From Prunus persica (Eukaryota > Streptophyta > Magnoliopsida > Rosales > Rosaceae): DNA of 64,000 bases. Below the pieces are notes generated by a model. It saw only the letters and a program-made list of their open reading frames with translations, was not told where the DNA came from and ran no database searches. Location of the stretch: NCBI RefSeq assembly GCF_000346465.2, contig NC_034010.1, positions 22,238,981-22,302,980 of the forward strand. Direction: 5' to 3'. Both the position numbers and the translations under genes were made by a program. Below are positions 1 to 12,911 of the stretch, one piece after another (position 1 is the stretch's first letter; every line of letters begins with the position of its first letter).

Positions 1-2701
1 TCTAGTATTCCTCATCAAGTAAATACGTAGAAAAATAATCCTCTATGTAAGGGAAATAAACTTTACATCTGTCTTGTAGATGTTGTTAATAGTGCATGTG
101 TGCTTATCTGACTATACGTCTAGACCAAAGATCAAAATAAGATAACCTATTTTATACCAATTTGGGTCTTCCCCAATTGTCAAAGTCAACACAATCAAAT
201 TGTTTTAAATTAATTAAAAACAAATGCAAATGGAATGGGATGATGGGCACCCAAAATCTAGTTCAACTTGAGTAATTTGACGAGGTCAGCTGACCAAATT
301 GCTAACTCTGCTTGCCATGACCCTCAAAGTTGGGGGGCTTGTAGCTTTGTATACACTCCCCTCATTTTTCCTATTTTTGTTTTTTCTCGGATTTAGTTTG
401 TCTTTTCTTTTCTTTTTTTTTTTCCCACCGTAATTTCTTTAAATTTTAACATTGGATGGAGACATTGACCCCACACGCTTACTATTCAATGCCTCGTGCA
501 CCCACGTCTTGGCACCAACCTCACATGCAATTCGTTCAACTCACTAACACCATCTTAGTGAGTCGCACTCTATCACCGCATTTTTTCAGTATATTCTCCA
601 CACAATTCTTCAACCTCCACCGTTGGATTGATTCGACAAAGAGAGATACTAAACCCACATTGAATTACAAGATTATGACTTGTCAAGAGTGAAAATTTAC
701 TTTTTAAAATAATAACAACTCGTGACAGGTTGGTGTTTTGTATTCAGTTAAATTATAACATGTGGTGAATTTAATTAGGGATAATGATTTCTTCTTAGTA
801 CGTCTCTCGAGATCGAAGTCATGCCCTATATAGCTAATCATATGTTCTGTTGCATGTCGAAGCTTCTTGGAAAGTTGAGTATTAACGATTGTACAGATAT
901 GTTATAATTTGAGTGATTTGTAACGCTATATTGACAGCTTATGTGATGATACTGTGCTGTCACATGATTTATTTAGAGAAAATTACTGCTGGCTGGCATG
1001 CCACGTCAGCTTTCGTGCGCCGTAGATCCACAGTTGCAATGTTGTCTCAGTGTGAATCCCCTCCCGTAGCCGTCGGATCGTCTTACTTTGCCTTTGGTCG
1101 TCGAGCCGTTAGATCAGCGCTTGGACTTTGACTCTTTGATGGCGGCATTATTGGGCACACCGTACTCGCTCGAAGGAGATAGAAATACAAACTCGCTGTG
1201 GGCTGGCGAGACGTGGAGGGTATAACTTGAGAGCACCGCTACCTGGAACCCATGTGCCGGTCACGAGCGTTAAGGAGTGGGGAGGTGCTCCTTTGATGAA
1301 GAAAGTGGGGACAGGGAGAGTACAGAAGAAACAAAGGCATCAAAACCCAAAAAGAAGGGAACAGATGCTGCTTCTGCTGCTGCTCCTTTTTGATATAGAA
1401 ATGGAATTCTACAACCCCAATGCACAAGCACAACAAACACATTTCCTTATTGAATTAAAATCAAATAATTGGGTAAAACACCTTTAAAAGTGGGGGAATG
1501 AATTGATTATGAAAAGTTTAAACCTACTATTTTACTTAATTAAATCATGCAATCCTTTTATATTTGGGTAGATGTGTTCCCGACTTTATTCAGAATGTTG
1601 TGTTAATTGATTATATAAGTCAGGTTTCATGACTCTTAGTTGTATTTTTCGATTTTCAATAAATTAGTTCTCTTACTTTCAAGACTTCACTATCATACGT
1701 TCTCTAAAAATGAATCATTGTTTAAGTAGTTCTCAAATTTTTTTATGTCAACATTGACCTTGAAAAATCAATGGTGGTTTGGAGGGATTTGAAATAAATT
1801 TGAATGTCAATCATTCAAATGATTCAAGGGTTGGTCACACCATAAATTTTTACGGTCAATAGTAACCTAGTGATAAAAACTTTTCAAATTAGATTGTTGA
1901 ACAATTTAAAGTCTTTTGGGATCCTTTATGAGTCAATATTGATATTTAGGATTGGCCATGATCATATTATATTTAAGGGGGGGTGTTCATTGATTTATAT
2001 TCGAATTCCTATTAGGATTCAATCTAATTTCAATTGAATTAAATGGTGTTTGATGACTGATTTGTTGTCAAAACAGAAAATTATTCAAACAAAACAAAGT
2101 TGTCATGAAATCAAACCACAAATTTTGGTAAAATTAGATGCCATGCAGCAATGAATTGGAGACCTAATTGAATGCCAAAGCAGCATCAAAGCATTGGTTT
2201 CTTAAATTAGAAGGGTCTTAATAAAATGCCACAATCATGGGAATTTATCAAACTAAATCAAAGCTTGATTGAACTGATTGATTCAGAATTAATCTAATTA
2301 GATGTTAAAACATCCCTAATAAAAACACTAATCTGTCATTTTCCCAAGATTACGGATAGGCACGTAAGCAGGAGGAGGAGGACGCAAATTAGGCTTTTGT
2401 AATTCTTTACCTACCCACTAAAAAATCTTTGCAATACCACCAAGCAAGCATTTTTGACAGGAGCGCCCAAATTAACTGGCTTCCACTTTTCCATTATTTT
2501 TTATTTAATTTTATTATAATAAAGTTGAATTAAAAAATAATTTATTTATTATCTATTTCTCCTTTTGTCGGTATAACTCACGAGCTCCACTCGCTATACA
2601 CCGTGTGGAACTTTTCCTTAATCAAAACCCGCTTTGACATTTGAGCAAGTCAACCCCAAAACCGAAAACCAGTTTCCCCATTTGAATTTCTTTTTTCATT
2701 T

Positions 2702-2704
<3 letters not shown>
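1..2704. other. intergenic, upstream of WRKY22-like gene
   Basis: I see no gene here on either strand. The DNA is AT-rich with short open frames that lack family resemblance. There is a perfect 12-bp palindrome GGTCAGCTGACC at 284-295, next to TTGACG at 278-283; both contain W-box-like TGAC cores. A stretch around 1976-2313 has weakly similar G-rich ends and could be an old MITE, but no target duplication is visible. Confidence 0.6.
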
Positions 2705-2741
<37 letters not shown>

Positions 2742-2848
2742 AAGCAAAACAATGCATAGAGATGCCTTCTTCCTCTCGCCCTTTCTCTCACTAGGAAAAC
2801 CACTTGTTTTCAGGCACCCTTTAGACTTTTGTGCATAAAATCCCACTG

Positions 2849-2900
<52 letters not shown>
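2705..2900 (+). promoter_or_regulatory. (CT)n tracts and TATA box of WRKY22-like gene
   Basis: Two pure CT tracts (2705-2737 and 2852-2895, about 33 and 44 bp) lie upstream of the gene. The second runs directly into TATATA at 2895-2900, about 180 bp before the ATG. Further short CT runs continue to 3077 in the presumed leader. Pyrimidine-rich runs at this position are common in plant core promoters and leaders. Transcription start is not shown by sequence. Confidence 0.5.
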
Positions 2901-3078
2901 CATTGTTTATATAATTCCTCTCCTACTCATCACACCCTTATCATCTCTCTCCCCTCTCTCTCTTACCAATAAAAAGTCAGCGCCTTCTTTTGTCTGCCTC
3001 TTCCTTTCTTTGTCCTCAAACAGTGATAGCTAGCAGACACAAGGTACAGATTCAGAAACCTTGTCTCTCTCTCTCTAA

Positions 3079-4419
3079 ATGGAAGACGATTGGGATCTTC
3101 AGGCGGTGGTCAGAGGCTGCTCCACCGGCACAACCACCAGCAACAGAAGCACAGCCACCACCAACAGCAACAACAGCACATGCTTCAAAATCTCGAACTT
3201 CCATTCAAGCCCTGCTTTTTCTTCTTCATTTGGAACCGCTACTCTGCAGCCTGGCCTACAGCAACCACAATTCCAAGTGCTTTTCTCTCTTCCAGATCCC
3301 ATTAAACCCAGAAATGCCATAGAGGACTTGCATGAGCTTTACAAGCCCTTCTTCCCCAAATCTCAGCCTCCCCTCTCCTCGCAAATCACACCACCACCCA
3401 ATCTCTCTCCTTTGACTTCTCTCACTCCTCTGACTGCACCCAAAGATCAAACACATCCCATTCAACAACATCAACACCAAAACCACTACCAGCAACAACA
3501 ACAACAACAACAGTCCAAGCCATCATCTCATTCTGTTTCCTCCACCACCACCCCACGATCCAAAAAAAGGTACAATTTTTCTCTTTGATTTTCTTTGTAA
3601 CTTCAAAAAAACTCAATTTTGGGAGATACCCTTCTCGTAAATTGCGCTATTTAATCCATAATTTAAGTTATTTATACGTCTCTTTCCCATTTCAGAAAGA
3701 ACCAGCTTAAGAAAGTGTGCCAAGTACCAGCTGAGAGCCTCTCTGCAGACATATGGGCATGGCGTAAATATGGCCAAAAACCCATCAAGGGCTCCCCATA
3801 TCCAAGGTGGGTGGGTTTCATTTCATTTCATTTCTCCCAAAACTTAAATAAAAATGGCAAATTTTTTATTTATATAAAATTGCTTTTACCCATTTTAATT
3901 GTCCATGAAGGAAAATGGCTAATTTTATGTTGTTTCAACCAAAACAGGGGATATTACAGATGCAGCAGCTCAAAGGGTTGTATGGCCCGAAAACAAGTGG
4001 AGCGGAACAGATCCGACCCGAATATGTTCATAGTTACCTACACAGCCGAGCACAACCACCCGGCCCCAACTCATCGCAACTCGCTCGCCGGCTCCACCCG
4101 CCAGAAGCCCTTCTCGCCGCAAACCGTCACGGGCAGTGACTCTACCAAACCCACTTCTCCGGCAACCTCGGCGTCCGTCGACGAAGACCCTGTTGTACCT
4201 CAGAGTACAACCATGGAAAGCTTCAAAGAAGAAAAGGGCAGTCCTATGGTCGACGACGACGACGACGAGCTCTTTGGGATGTGTGATTCGGTCGTGAGCG
4301 ACGATTTCTTTGTGGGTTTGGAGGGTCTCGCCGGAGATTACTTTTCCGATCACTCTCCGACGAGCTTTGGCGTCCCCTGGGTTTCTAGTAATGCTGCGAC
4401 CGCCGCTGGCAGTATCTGA
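3079..4419 (+). CDS. WRKY22: WRKY transcription factor, group IIe, WRKY22/29-like
   Basis: Three exons: 3079-3569, 3696-3806, 3948-4419, giving 357 residues. The single WRKY domain has WRKYGQK at about residues 186-192 and a C-x5-C-x23-H-x-H zinc finger (C206, C212, H236, H238). The intron after the PYPR codon is the conserved R-type WRKY intron. The N-terminus MEDDWDLQAVVRGC is typical of the WRKY22/27/29 clade. Low-complexity T/N/S and Q-rich segments fill the N-terminal half. A basic K/R stretch before the domain is a likely nuclear signal. The C-terminus holds an acidic DDDDDE run followed by hydrophobic residues. Proteins of this clade bind TTGAC W-boxes and act in defence and senescence signalling. 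Clade placement is firm; one-to-one orthology is inferred. Confidence 0.93.
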
Positions 4420-4882
4420 TTCGTCGATAAAAGTCATCTCTTTTGTCAACACTTCTCTTTTTTTCTTTTGGGGGTATTTTTGACTTTTTGTTTAGAGAGA
4501 GAGAGGGAGAAAGAAAGGGTTAGGGGTGTAACTATGGGTGGAATCTTAATTATGAAATTAGTAGGGGGGAAAAAGGCTTGTAGTTTTAGATTAGTGAATT
4601 AGTTTTCTTTTTTATTTGTTGATTTATTTTTGGTTTGAGCAAAGTTAGTGGTAGTGATTCTACTACTAGTATATTACAATGAATATTGGTGATTTTAATT
4701 TGTTGATCATTTTTGTGATTAGCAAAATTTGTGTTGGTTTACCATTCCTACAATGTTGGTTTGTGCCCATTCTAAATCTATTTTCTTTTTACTAAATGCA
4801 AAAATGGATTATTGATGTATGCCATGGCTTGATTGGTCCAAAAGCCAAATTGGTACCCAAGTCCAAGAGCCAGTTTGGCACC

Positions 4883-4936
<54 letters not shown>

Positions 4937-6791
4937 TATTTGTGCCTGGTTTTAATGCCTTATTTAGTCCAATTAATGAGAAAACAAATAATCTTATTTG
5001 AGCATGTATAAATGAACTATCAACATCATTCACACCTTGAGCCAAAACAAAACCTCAATAGCTGTTACTTGTCCATGGCAAGTTGGGGTCACAAGAGATC
5101 AAGGTTGGCCTTGAGGACCCTAAGTCATTAATATGCATAAATAACTTAAATCATATTTTAAAAAATAAAAAATTTCCCATAATATTTGCCAACAGAGTCG
5201 AGCTCAGTGGAAAAGTAGCTTGAGTTGCAGACCATAGGTTTCACCTTTGAATCCCCACGATATCATAGTTGTGTGTGTGTGTGAAAAATCCTTCTCCCAT
5301 GCAATATAGATTATCGCTTATACTCAAAAGAATTCCTCTGATATTTAAACTCAAAATCTTCTTTAACAAAGTAAAAACTAAATGTCAATAAATCAAATGA
5401 TGACCCAGAATTTTTTAATATTAAAGATTTCAACATAAACATATCGAGTTGCTATTGATTATTACTTGAAATGAATCCCATACCACACTTCTTCTTTTTT
5501 TTTAATTTTTTTGGTAACATGTGGGAAAACATTTTTGTGAGGCTTATCATCTTCTCCACCAAAGATCACAAAATTTCTTCTCCACCGAAGATCACAAAAT
5601 TGAGAAATTTCGGTGCCATTCCCATTCGAAACTCAACTCATTTATTAAAAGAAGAAAAGGGTCAAAAGTATTGATTGAGGTCGAAATAAACAAGTTCAAT
5701 GTTATTGACGTTAAAGTTTGTCAGCGTAATGATTGTCGGTGGTTGAGATAGCCTCGACGGTTGACGACGATATTCCGCATGAAAACTTTTTCTGTATTTT
5801 AACAGATTAAAAAGACGAAAAAGGGTTTATGAATAAAAATAGTTTTATTTCATTTTCTTTCACATGCTTGTAGAATTATGAGATTCTTTTTTTTTCTTTA
5901 TTGGCATAAAAAGTGATGGGTTCTCAATATGATGAGTAGGGTTCAATTTACCACCCTTGAAAGAGTTGAATGATTTTGATTGGCTTAAAGACGAGCTCCA
6001 ATTTTAAAGTAGAATTTTGCAATGAGGCAAAAATGTTGTTGCAACTTGCAAGCTTGCAACACCTCTCTCTGAAAATGGTTTTCTCTAGTCAATTGGGTTT
6101 CGAGCTAAAGAAGGAGTCTAAGAGATTTGTATTGTAATCAGTGTTCAAATCAAACCATCAAACATGAACTTGGATTCACCCAACCAAATCACTTGTTCAT
6201 CAAGTGTCAACGCTGCCTTTTCAATAATTACCCATGTTACACAAAAAAATATGTCATAATTTGCAGAGAAGGAATCTCTGCCTGCCTCCTTTGCCATGCT
6301 GCTACAGTTCATAAAAAAGGCAAAACATTTGTTAGGACATGATTATGTGAGACTTGAGAAAATAGAGGTTACAAAAAATCAAGAAATTTCTTAAGATTGC
6401 TAGCAATGAAAACAACCAAAAGTGCATTCATACAAGAAAATGGTGTCACCAGACTTATTCACTGCAATGTTATTTTCATAGAAAAGCCAGAAAATGTAGC
6501 TTTCAATTCAAATATAACTTAGAAGACTGTTGCCTGATTCTCACTACAAACACATCCTTGTTTGCCTGATCTCAACATGGAAGAGGGGAATCCACCCAAG
6601 GACATGAAAAATGCTGCAGCAACAGAGACTCAGATAAGCAGTCTTTGAACTGAGGGGTGTCCAATATTGAACTGAAAAATACAACTACATGGCTAGAAGT
6701 TGGAACCCATTACGCTTTCTCCTAAGCATGGCCGACTCTGAAATCGACAATCTATAACCAATACTGACATTCTTTTGTCCGTGCAGTTACT
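4420..6791. other. intergenic between WRKY22-like and PPR genes
   Basis: No gene recognised. It holds a 48-bp CT microsatellite (4885-4932), a tRNA-like SINE relic around 5190-5290 (box-A-like GAGCTCAGTGG, box-B-like TTTGAATCCCC, then a GT run) and a local duplication of about 27 bp around 5551-5604. The 3' ends of the two flanking genes converge on this gap. Confidence 0.55.
4885..4932. repeat. (CT)24 microsatellite
   Basis: A pure CT dinucleotide tract of 48 bp, 470 bp downstream of the WRKY22-like stop codon. Tracts of this length are usually polymorphic between cultivars. Confidence 0.9.
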
Positions 6792-9116
6792 CTATGCAGT
6801 AGAAGCAGCAACCTCATATCCTTGAACAAACCTTCTCAACTTTTCCGTTTCACCAACTGCGGAAAGCCATTCCGTGAGAATCTCCATGGTTATGTAATCA
6901 GGATTACAGGCATGTTTAATCATTTGATCCATAAATTCAAATGCTTTCTCCAATAAATTATTCTCCTTAAGACCTTTGAACAAGGCATTGAATGTCGCAG
7001 TATTAGGTCTCACCCCCTTATCTTTCATACTGTCTATCAAAGAAATAGCAAGTTCCACTTCATTCTTCTTGCACAAAGTATCAATTAAAATATTGTAAAT
7101 TACAGTGTTGGGAGGAACCTTCGATTTAGAACCCATCTCTCTGAAGATTTTCATGGCTTTGTCAGTATTGCCATTCAAGCAATATGCATGAATCAATGCT
7201 CCAAAAGTGATAGCAGTAGGAACAAGACCCTCATCTATCATCTTGCTCAATATTCTATGACCGGTTGTAAGTTCCCCAGCTTTGCAGAAATAGGAAATCA
7301 AGGTGTTGTATGTTACACCATCAGGCTTTACTCCAGCTGCCTCCATTTCCTGAACCATCTCATGGACCTTATCAAGTTTATTCTTCTTGCAGAACCCATT
7401 AATCAAAACATTATAGGAAACGAGATCCAGGGAGAAACAGGCCTCCTTCAACTTTGATACAACAGAGATGGCATCATCCATCCTTCCAGCTTGGCTTAAA
7501 CCAGAGATCAAGCTGTAGTAAACTATTGCATCTGTGGAGCCTCCATCTCTCAACATTTGCTCAAACAATTCCATTGCCATGCTAATATTGTTCACATTGC
7601 AAAAGGAAGTGATTAAGGTTGCGTAAGTAACAGCATTGCCTTTCACACCATCCCTTTGCATTTCATTTAAGAACTCAATTGCACTGTTGAGTCTCCCATG
7701 CTTGCATAGACAATCAACCATGGTATTCAGAGTTATCACACTTGGCGATATGCCTTCCTCCTTCATTTGGTGAAAGAGCTCACAACCCCTCTCAATGTCC
7801 CCGACCTTGTTGAAACCGTCAATCAAACAATTGTAGGTAACAGTATTAGGTGCACAGCCATTCTGCAATCTCATTTTTTCCATCAAACGCAAACCTTCTT
7901 CTTGCCTTCCCACTTTACAAAGTCCATCAATCAGAGTGTTATAAATGACCACATCGGGTTCAGTCGAAACCCCATCACTCTTCTCTCTTCCTTCACTGAT
8001 CTTTTCAAACAACTCCAAGGCCTCATCTATCCTCCTAGACTTGCACAAAGAATTAATAACAATACCAAAAGTCACAACATCAGGATGAATGTCCATCTCT
8101 TTCATCTTTACCATTAGCTCATTCATTCTCTTAAAATCATTACATCTTGTCAAACATGTCAAAAGCGCATTGCAAGAAGCAGCTTTTACATCACCACCCA
8201 ACTTCATGACATCATGTAAAACATCCCAAGCCTTATTAGTCTTCCTGTTCCTACACAAGGCAGTGATCAATTTCGTAAGCTTCACGCTATCAGGAAACAC
8301 ACCACGCTCACCAAATTTCAACACCAAACCCACAATGTCCTCCTCACTGAAGCTCCTCCCCGGCCACTCTCTCTTCAATAAATAGGAAAGCACAATATCA
8401 CCCGTAACCTGGTCGACCCGGCCCTCAGCTTTTGGAGCAAACATTTCGTCGAGCACCTTTAGTGCATCATCGACACATCCCGATTTCAACATCACATCAA
8501 TCGCCGCATTGCGGAGATGGGTGTTTTTCAAACCCGGGTCTAGATCATTAAACACAATGAGCGCCTCATCCACCATGCCAACCATGCCTAAAGATCGAAC
8601 GAGCAGAGCAGCGGCGCTGATATTAAGCGGGATGTTCCGCTCTTTCGCCATCTTATACAAGTCATAAAGCTTGTTTTGCGAGGTGGGTTCTCGCTTAGCG
8701 AGCTCAAGAATGGCCTGGAATGATGACGAGAGCGAATCCGTCGAGTCTGGTGGGCTTGCCACATTTTCCGAAACGTACTCGAAGAACTTAAGGGCCTTGG
8801 AGGAAGCGCCAAGGCGGCGAGTGATGTGGAAAAGTGAGCGAGGTGAAGGAGCGGCGGAGTTGGAGAAGAGGAGGTGGTGGAGTTGGTCAAAGTTCCAGTC
8901 TTTTTCATTGGGTTGGAGGAGCTCGACCGCTTGGGTTATCAGCAAGTCGTCGTCTTTGGGTGATTGGTTGGGCTTAGGGTTGGGTTCGGTTTCGGGATCG
9001 GTGGAAAGGTGGTGGCTGAGGAGGAAGATGGAGGATTGGGTTTTGGACGTTTGGGGTTTAAGGAGGTTGAGGAAGGATTTTGAGTGCTTTGAAGCTGAGA
9101 GTGATAGAGTGTTCAT
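6792..9116 (-). CDS. P-class pentatricopeptide repeat protein, mitochondrial
   Basis: A single exon of 774 residues, as usual for plant PPR genes. The N-terminus (MNTLSLSASKHSKSFLNLL) is rich in S, K and hydrophobic residues and lacks acidic ones, which suggests a mitochondrial presequence. From about residue 280 to 750 there are at least 13 consecutive 35-residue P-type repeats, recognisable by the VTYNTLIDGLCK-like first helix and the A(L/M)xLFxxM second helix; more degenerate repeats precede them. No E, E+ or DYW tail follows, so it is P class and would bind organellar RNA without a built-in deaminase. The C-terminal segment (WLSAVGETEKLRRF) and gene neighbourhood fit the At3g61520/At5g28460 group as I remember it. 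The start is the first ATG, 30 bp downstream of a telo-box. Confidence 0.93.
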   Translation of the reverse strand: MNTLSLSASKHSKSFLNLLKPQTSKTQSSIFLLSHHLSTDPETEPNPKPNQSPKDDDLLITQAVELLQPNEKDWNFDQLHHLLFSNSAAPSPRSLFHITRRLGASSKALKFFEYVSENVASPPDSTDSLSSSFQAILELAKREPTSQNKLYDLYKMAKERNIPLNISAAALLVRSLGMVGMVDEALIVFNDLDPGLKNTHLRNAAIDVMLKSGCVDDALKVLDEMFAPKAEGRVDQVTGDIVLSYLLKREWPGRSFSEEDIVGLVLKFGERGVFPDSVKLTKLITALCRNRKTNKAWDVLHDVMKLGGDVKAASCNALLTCLTRCNDFKRMNELMVKMKEMDIHPDVVTFGIVINSLCKSRRIDEALELFEKISEGREKSDGVSTEPDVVIYNTLIDGLCKVGRQEEGLRLMEKMRLQNGCAPNTVTYNCLIDGFNKVGDIERGCELFHQMKEEGISPSVITLNTMVDCLCKHGRLNSAIEFLNEMQRDGVKGNAVTYATLITSFCNVNNISMAMELFEQMLRDGGSTDAIVYYSLISGLSQAGRMDDAISVVSKLKEACFSLDLVSYNVLINGFCKKNKLDKVHEMVQEMEAAGVKPDGVTYNTLISYFCKAGELTTGHRILSKMIDEGLVPTAITFGALIHAYCLNGNTDKAMKIFREMGSKSKVPPNTVIYNILIDTLCKKNEVELAISLIDSMKDKGVRPNTATFNALFKGLKENNLLEKAFEFMDQMIKHACNPDYITMEILTEWLSAVGETEKLRRFVQGYEVAASTA

Positions 9117-9145
9117 TTTGTTCGGTAGAGATTTGAATGAAGGGG

Positions 9146-9155
9146 TTTAGGGTTT
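9146..9155 (-). promoter_or_regulatory. telo-box upstream of PPR gene
   Basis: TTTAGGGTTT (AAACCCTAAA on the gene strand) lies 30 bp before the PPR start codon. Telo-boxes of this form sit near the start of many plant genes for translation and organelle biogenesis. Confidence 0.5.
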
Positions 9156-9815
9156 AAGATCATGGACAAGTAGATTTGGACGAAGTAGCTTTGTTTCTGG
9201 TTTTTCTTTTTATTATTATTATTTTGAGTTTTAAATGATTCGAATGTCCATTGCTCCAAAATTAAAATTCTAGGTTCTATTCGATTTTTACAAAATTCAT
9301 CCAACTAGCAAAAGATCCACAAGATGACTTTTTATACAGTCCTCTTGTTTGTCACATCAAAAAGAATATAAATCACTCAATTGCTACAAATCCTACCGCA
9401 TAGGTTAATATTCCCAACTTCCCACCCTTTATTTGTCCAAAGAAATGTGGAAAATGAAAGGCAAACACCTGTATTCTGTACTCAAAAAATAGCAACAAAA
9501 AACAAGTTTTGGTACAAAAATTACAGTAGGGTCTACTTTTATGCTCGGATCATGAATAAATATGGAAATGGCTTCAAATATCTTATTTTTGAAGTTGCTT
9601 CCAAATTCTGAACACAACTTTCTGCAATAGCAACTTTTCTTTTACAACTCAAAATGGAACCCAACTGCATACTTTTGATACCTCACTGTTACAAAGAGAA
9701 AATTGTCCTGCTCTTTCAAAATTCTTCTGTGGCCATTTACTTCGTAATGAAACTTTCAACCAAATATGCTGGGTTTTGCCCATTATCAGTCACTTGCAGG
9801 GCTGCCTTCAGTAGG

Positions 9816-12058
9816 TTATTTGCTTGTACTAATCTTCTCAGCTGCTTCAGCTGCTGCAGATGCTGCCTTGTCCAAACCCAACTTTGTTAACTCACTTAAA
9901 AAGCCATAAACTTCAGCAGCACTGATTTTATATGGGCTGTGGGCAGCGCCAGGAAACGAGCCGCTGGCCACTTCTTCCTTGTACTCTACTAGAGCTTTAT
10001 TGATGACTTCTCCAACATGTGCAAACTGCTTACAGAATTTTGGGGTAACCTGCAAAAGATGAGGTGCTTCTTTGTTTAAATAAAATTCACATAAGTGGAG
10101 AGAAAGAGCTTTATTAAGGAGATGCAACTGTTCAGTTCACCTTGGCATGATGTGGATGTTGCATCATTCCAAGAAGATCATGGTAAACTAGCACCTGCGT
10201 GATATAGGGTAAAAGAAAATAAGTGTGCCAGAAATAACCACACCATGTCTCGTCTCTGAAGAAAAGGATGCAAAAACCCTGAGAAAATTAATTAACTTTA
10301 TGTGCAAGGTACAACTTCAAAGAAGTAAATTAACAGAATGCAATCTCATGAGTCAGCTCAAGCTTTGGTTCTAGGCTCGTTTCAAGCTTCAGCTGAGCTC
10401 AAATTTGGTAGTTTTGAGCTAACCTATCCAGCTACCTCATCCCTACTAATCTGTTACATCATATGTCAACATACACCCCCAATGACAGTGTTCAAAAGAG
10501 AAAAAAAAATTTAGGATCCAAAACAAGGATTTTTTTATTCCCCCACCTGCAAATGCCTAAACCTTCTGAAACAAGCAAAGTTTCAAGTTACAGAAAGATA
10601 TATACATCAAAAAAATTAAAATGATATGCTATTAAACAAACTTTCTCAAGGATGCTAATATCTATTTAACACCAAAAGGAACTACACATGCAAGCATTAA
10701 GGCAGACACATATAATACAACCAAGAGGAACAGGACTACATAATTAACTAACCTGTCCACTGCAAAAAGGCCCTGCTCCAATGCCAATGGTAGGAATCTG
10801 AAGAGCAGATGTTGCAGCAGCTGCCACTGGTGGAGGTACACATTCTAAAACAACAGAAAAGCACCCAACTTCTTGCAAAGCCAGTGCTGTCTCCACAACC
10901 TGCAGACAAAAATCCAATACAACATCGTTACAACAAATAGAAATTTCAGCACATGCAAACCCATAATAGAAAACAAATTACCGACACACGCATTCGTGCA
11001 CACACAGACCTTGACAGCACTAGCAACATTCCTTCCCTGAGGCCTAAATCCCCCAAGAACACTAATGGCCTGAGGAGTAAGTCCCACATGCCCCATTACA
11101 GCAATTCCAGCTTCCACGACAGATTTTGCTGCAGTAATTCTAGAAGGTGACCCTCCTTCTAATTTGATTGCATCCATTCCTCCTTCCTTTAAAACCCTCA
11201 CCGCAGAATCGACAGCCTGCTCATAATGGAAACTGCAACATCACCCACCCATGGCCTACTTATAAAAAATAAAAAAAAAAACCAATCAACAAAATAGAAC
11301 ACACTCTCATTTCTGAAATTCAATACAGCTCTGTTTCTACTTGGTTGCAATGAAATTTGAAAAAATGCAAGAAAGTTCGTAGCTTCAATAATTTCATCAA
11401 TTAGGTCATAAATTTCATCATTAAAAACAACAAAAAGGAAAAAAATTAGTTAAATTTCCTTTCTTTTACACCCTCTGTCATGCTCATGCACAAAAGTCAA
11501 ACAATGTTCCAATGTCCTTTTCCTTCACATTCTCATAAACAAAACAGATCTTTCTCAAAATTAGAAAGAAAACAAAAAGCCCATAGACAATGAACCTCCC
11601 AAATCAACAGAATTACGGAGGAATTTTCCATTTTATTCGCTACCTACCTGATTGGAGCTAGACTCGTAGGAGCCAAAGGGCAAGTCCCCAACCAAAAGCG
11701 GTCGCTTGGCGCCACGAGCCACGGCTCGGCAGTGAACAAGCATTTCATCAAGCGTGATAGGAAGGGTGGTGTCATACCCATGAACCACCATGGCGGCCGA
11801 GTCGCCGACCAAGCAAATGTCGATGCCGGCGGAGTCCAGGTGGACCGCAGAAGGGTAGTCGTAGGCGGTGACCATGGTGATGGGCTCGCCCTTCTTGTGC
11901 TTTTGCTTCAAGTGGGTCACCGTCACTCTCTGGTCTGGGCTCTGCGTCTTTGGGCCGCCGTAGACGGTGTTTTCCGGCACGTTGCTCATGCAACGGAGGA
12001 TCGGAGAGAAGGCTCGCGACATCGCTTTGGCTCGTGAAACGGCGGCGTAAAATGCCAT
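9816..12058 (-). CDS. PANB: 3-methyl-2-oxobutanoate (ketopantoate) hydroxymethyltransferase
   Basis: Five exons (12058-11648, 11216-11010, 10899-10753, 10194-10141, 10049-9816), 350 residues, matching the plant KPHMT size. All junctions are GT/AG and in phase 0. The enzyme transfers a hydroxymethyl group from methylene-tetrahydrofolate to 2-oxoisovalerate, the first committed step to pantothenate and CoA; in plants it is mitochondrial. The N-terminus ([17 protein letters not shown]) looks like a presequence. PanB signatures include [54 protein letters not shown] and the P-T-I-G-I-G-A-G segment. The open frame extends upstream to 12118, but that codon is GTG; the first in-frame ATG is 12058. 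A short A/E/K-rich tail closes the protein. Adjacent PPR and hydrolase genes match the At3g61520-61540 order as I recall it. Confidence 0.95.
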
Positions 12059-12866
12059 CTTTAAAGTTATAGAGAGAGATTGAAGGAGAGAAATTGGGGT
12101 TTGTTTTGGCTGCGCCACCTAAAACTGAGCAAGTGGAAACGAATGAGTGAGAGAAGGTTTTGTTGAACAACTTTGAATACTTTGGGATTTGACCGACTGA
12201 ACTAGTCTTCATTTTTGGGACAAATGTTAACTACGCGCCAAAGTGGTGCCACCTACTGTTGCATTGGCAATGCCATTGAGGATCAAATGGGGCCGAGCGC
12301 TGAGGGCCAAGTACACTGAACACAGAATAATCTGGGTCGGGACATTTCAACCCAATATTCGTTCACAGCCTACCAGAAGGTTCCGAATAAGGACGAAACC
12401 AAGCCCAAACTTTTACTTAGGTAATAGAAACTAGGCTTATTTATTGTTGTGCCCTCTGAAACTATGATCAAATCTCACTTTATTCTGTGAAAGTTGGAGT
12501 GGCCAACTTTGCCCCTTAATCAAAGTTTTGCATTTTAATTTATTCCCCACCATCAAGTTAGTCAAAAACTCTGTTAAAGTTACCGACGTTGCACAAATGG
12601 GACCCATAATTTTGTTGAACTAGATGTCATGTAGGTGCCATGTGTAAAAAAAATAAAAAGAAAGATTTTCTTTTAAAAAAACTTACCTCAACTATTAATA
12701 ATAAAATACATATTTTTTTTTTAAAAAAAAAAAAACCAAGGAATTAAACAAAGCATTGTCTTCTTCACACCCCTCCACCATCTCCAACAGATCTCCTCCC
12801 TCACCCTTCTTACCTAGCCAACCTTTTATTTATATTTATTTTTAGTTGTCTCCCCACACCAACACA

Positions 12867-12911
<45 letters not shown>

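Noticed and set aside
1976..2313. Possible MITE with G-rich ends
   Set aside because: Ends match too weakly and no target duplication is visible.
2622..2903. Minus-strand frame with runs of R-E dipeptides
   Set aside because: Produced by CT microsatellites, as are similar frames at 4809-5045 and 20341-20679.
7188..8385. Plus-strand frames opposite the PPR gene
   Set aside because: Antisense shadows of the PPR repeats.
12059..12118. N-terminal extension of the KPHMT frame
   Set aside because: The upstream first codon is GTG, not ATG; the ATG at 12058 gives the normal length. Likewise GTG at 44032 and TTG at 63283 were not used as starts.
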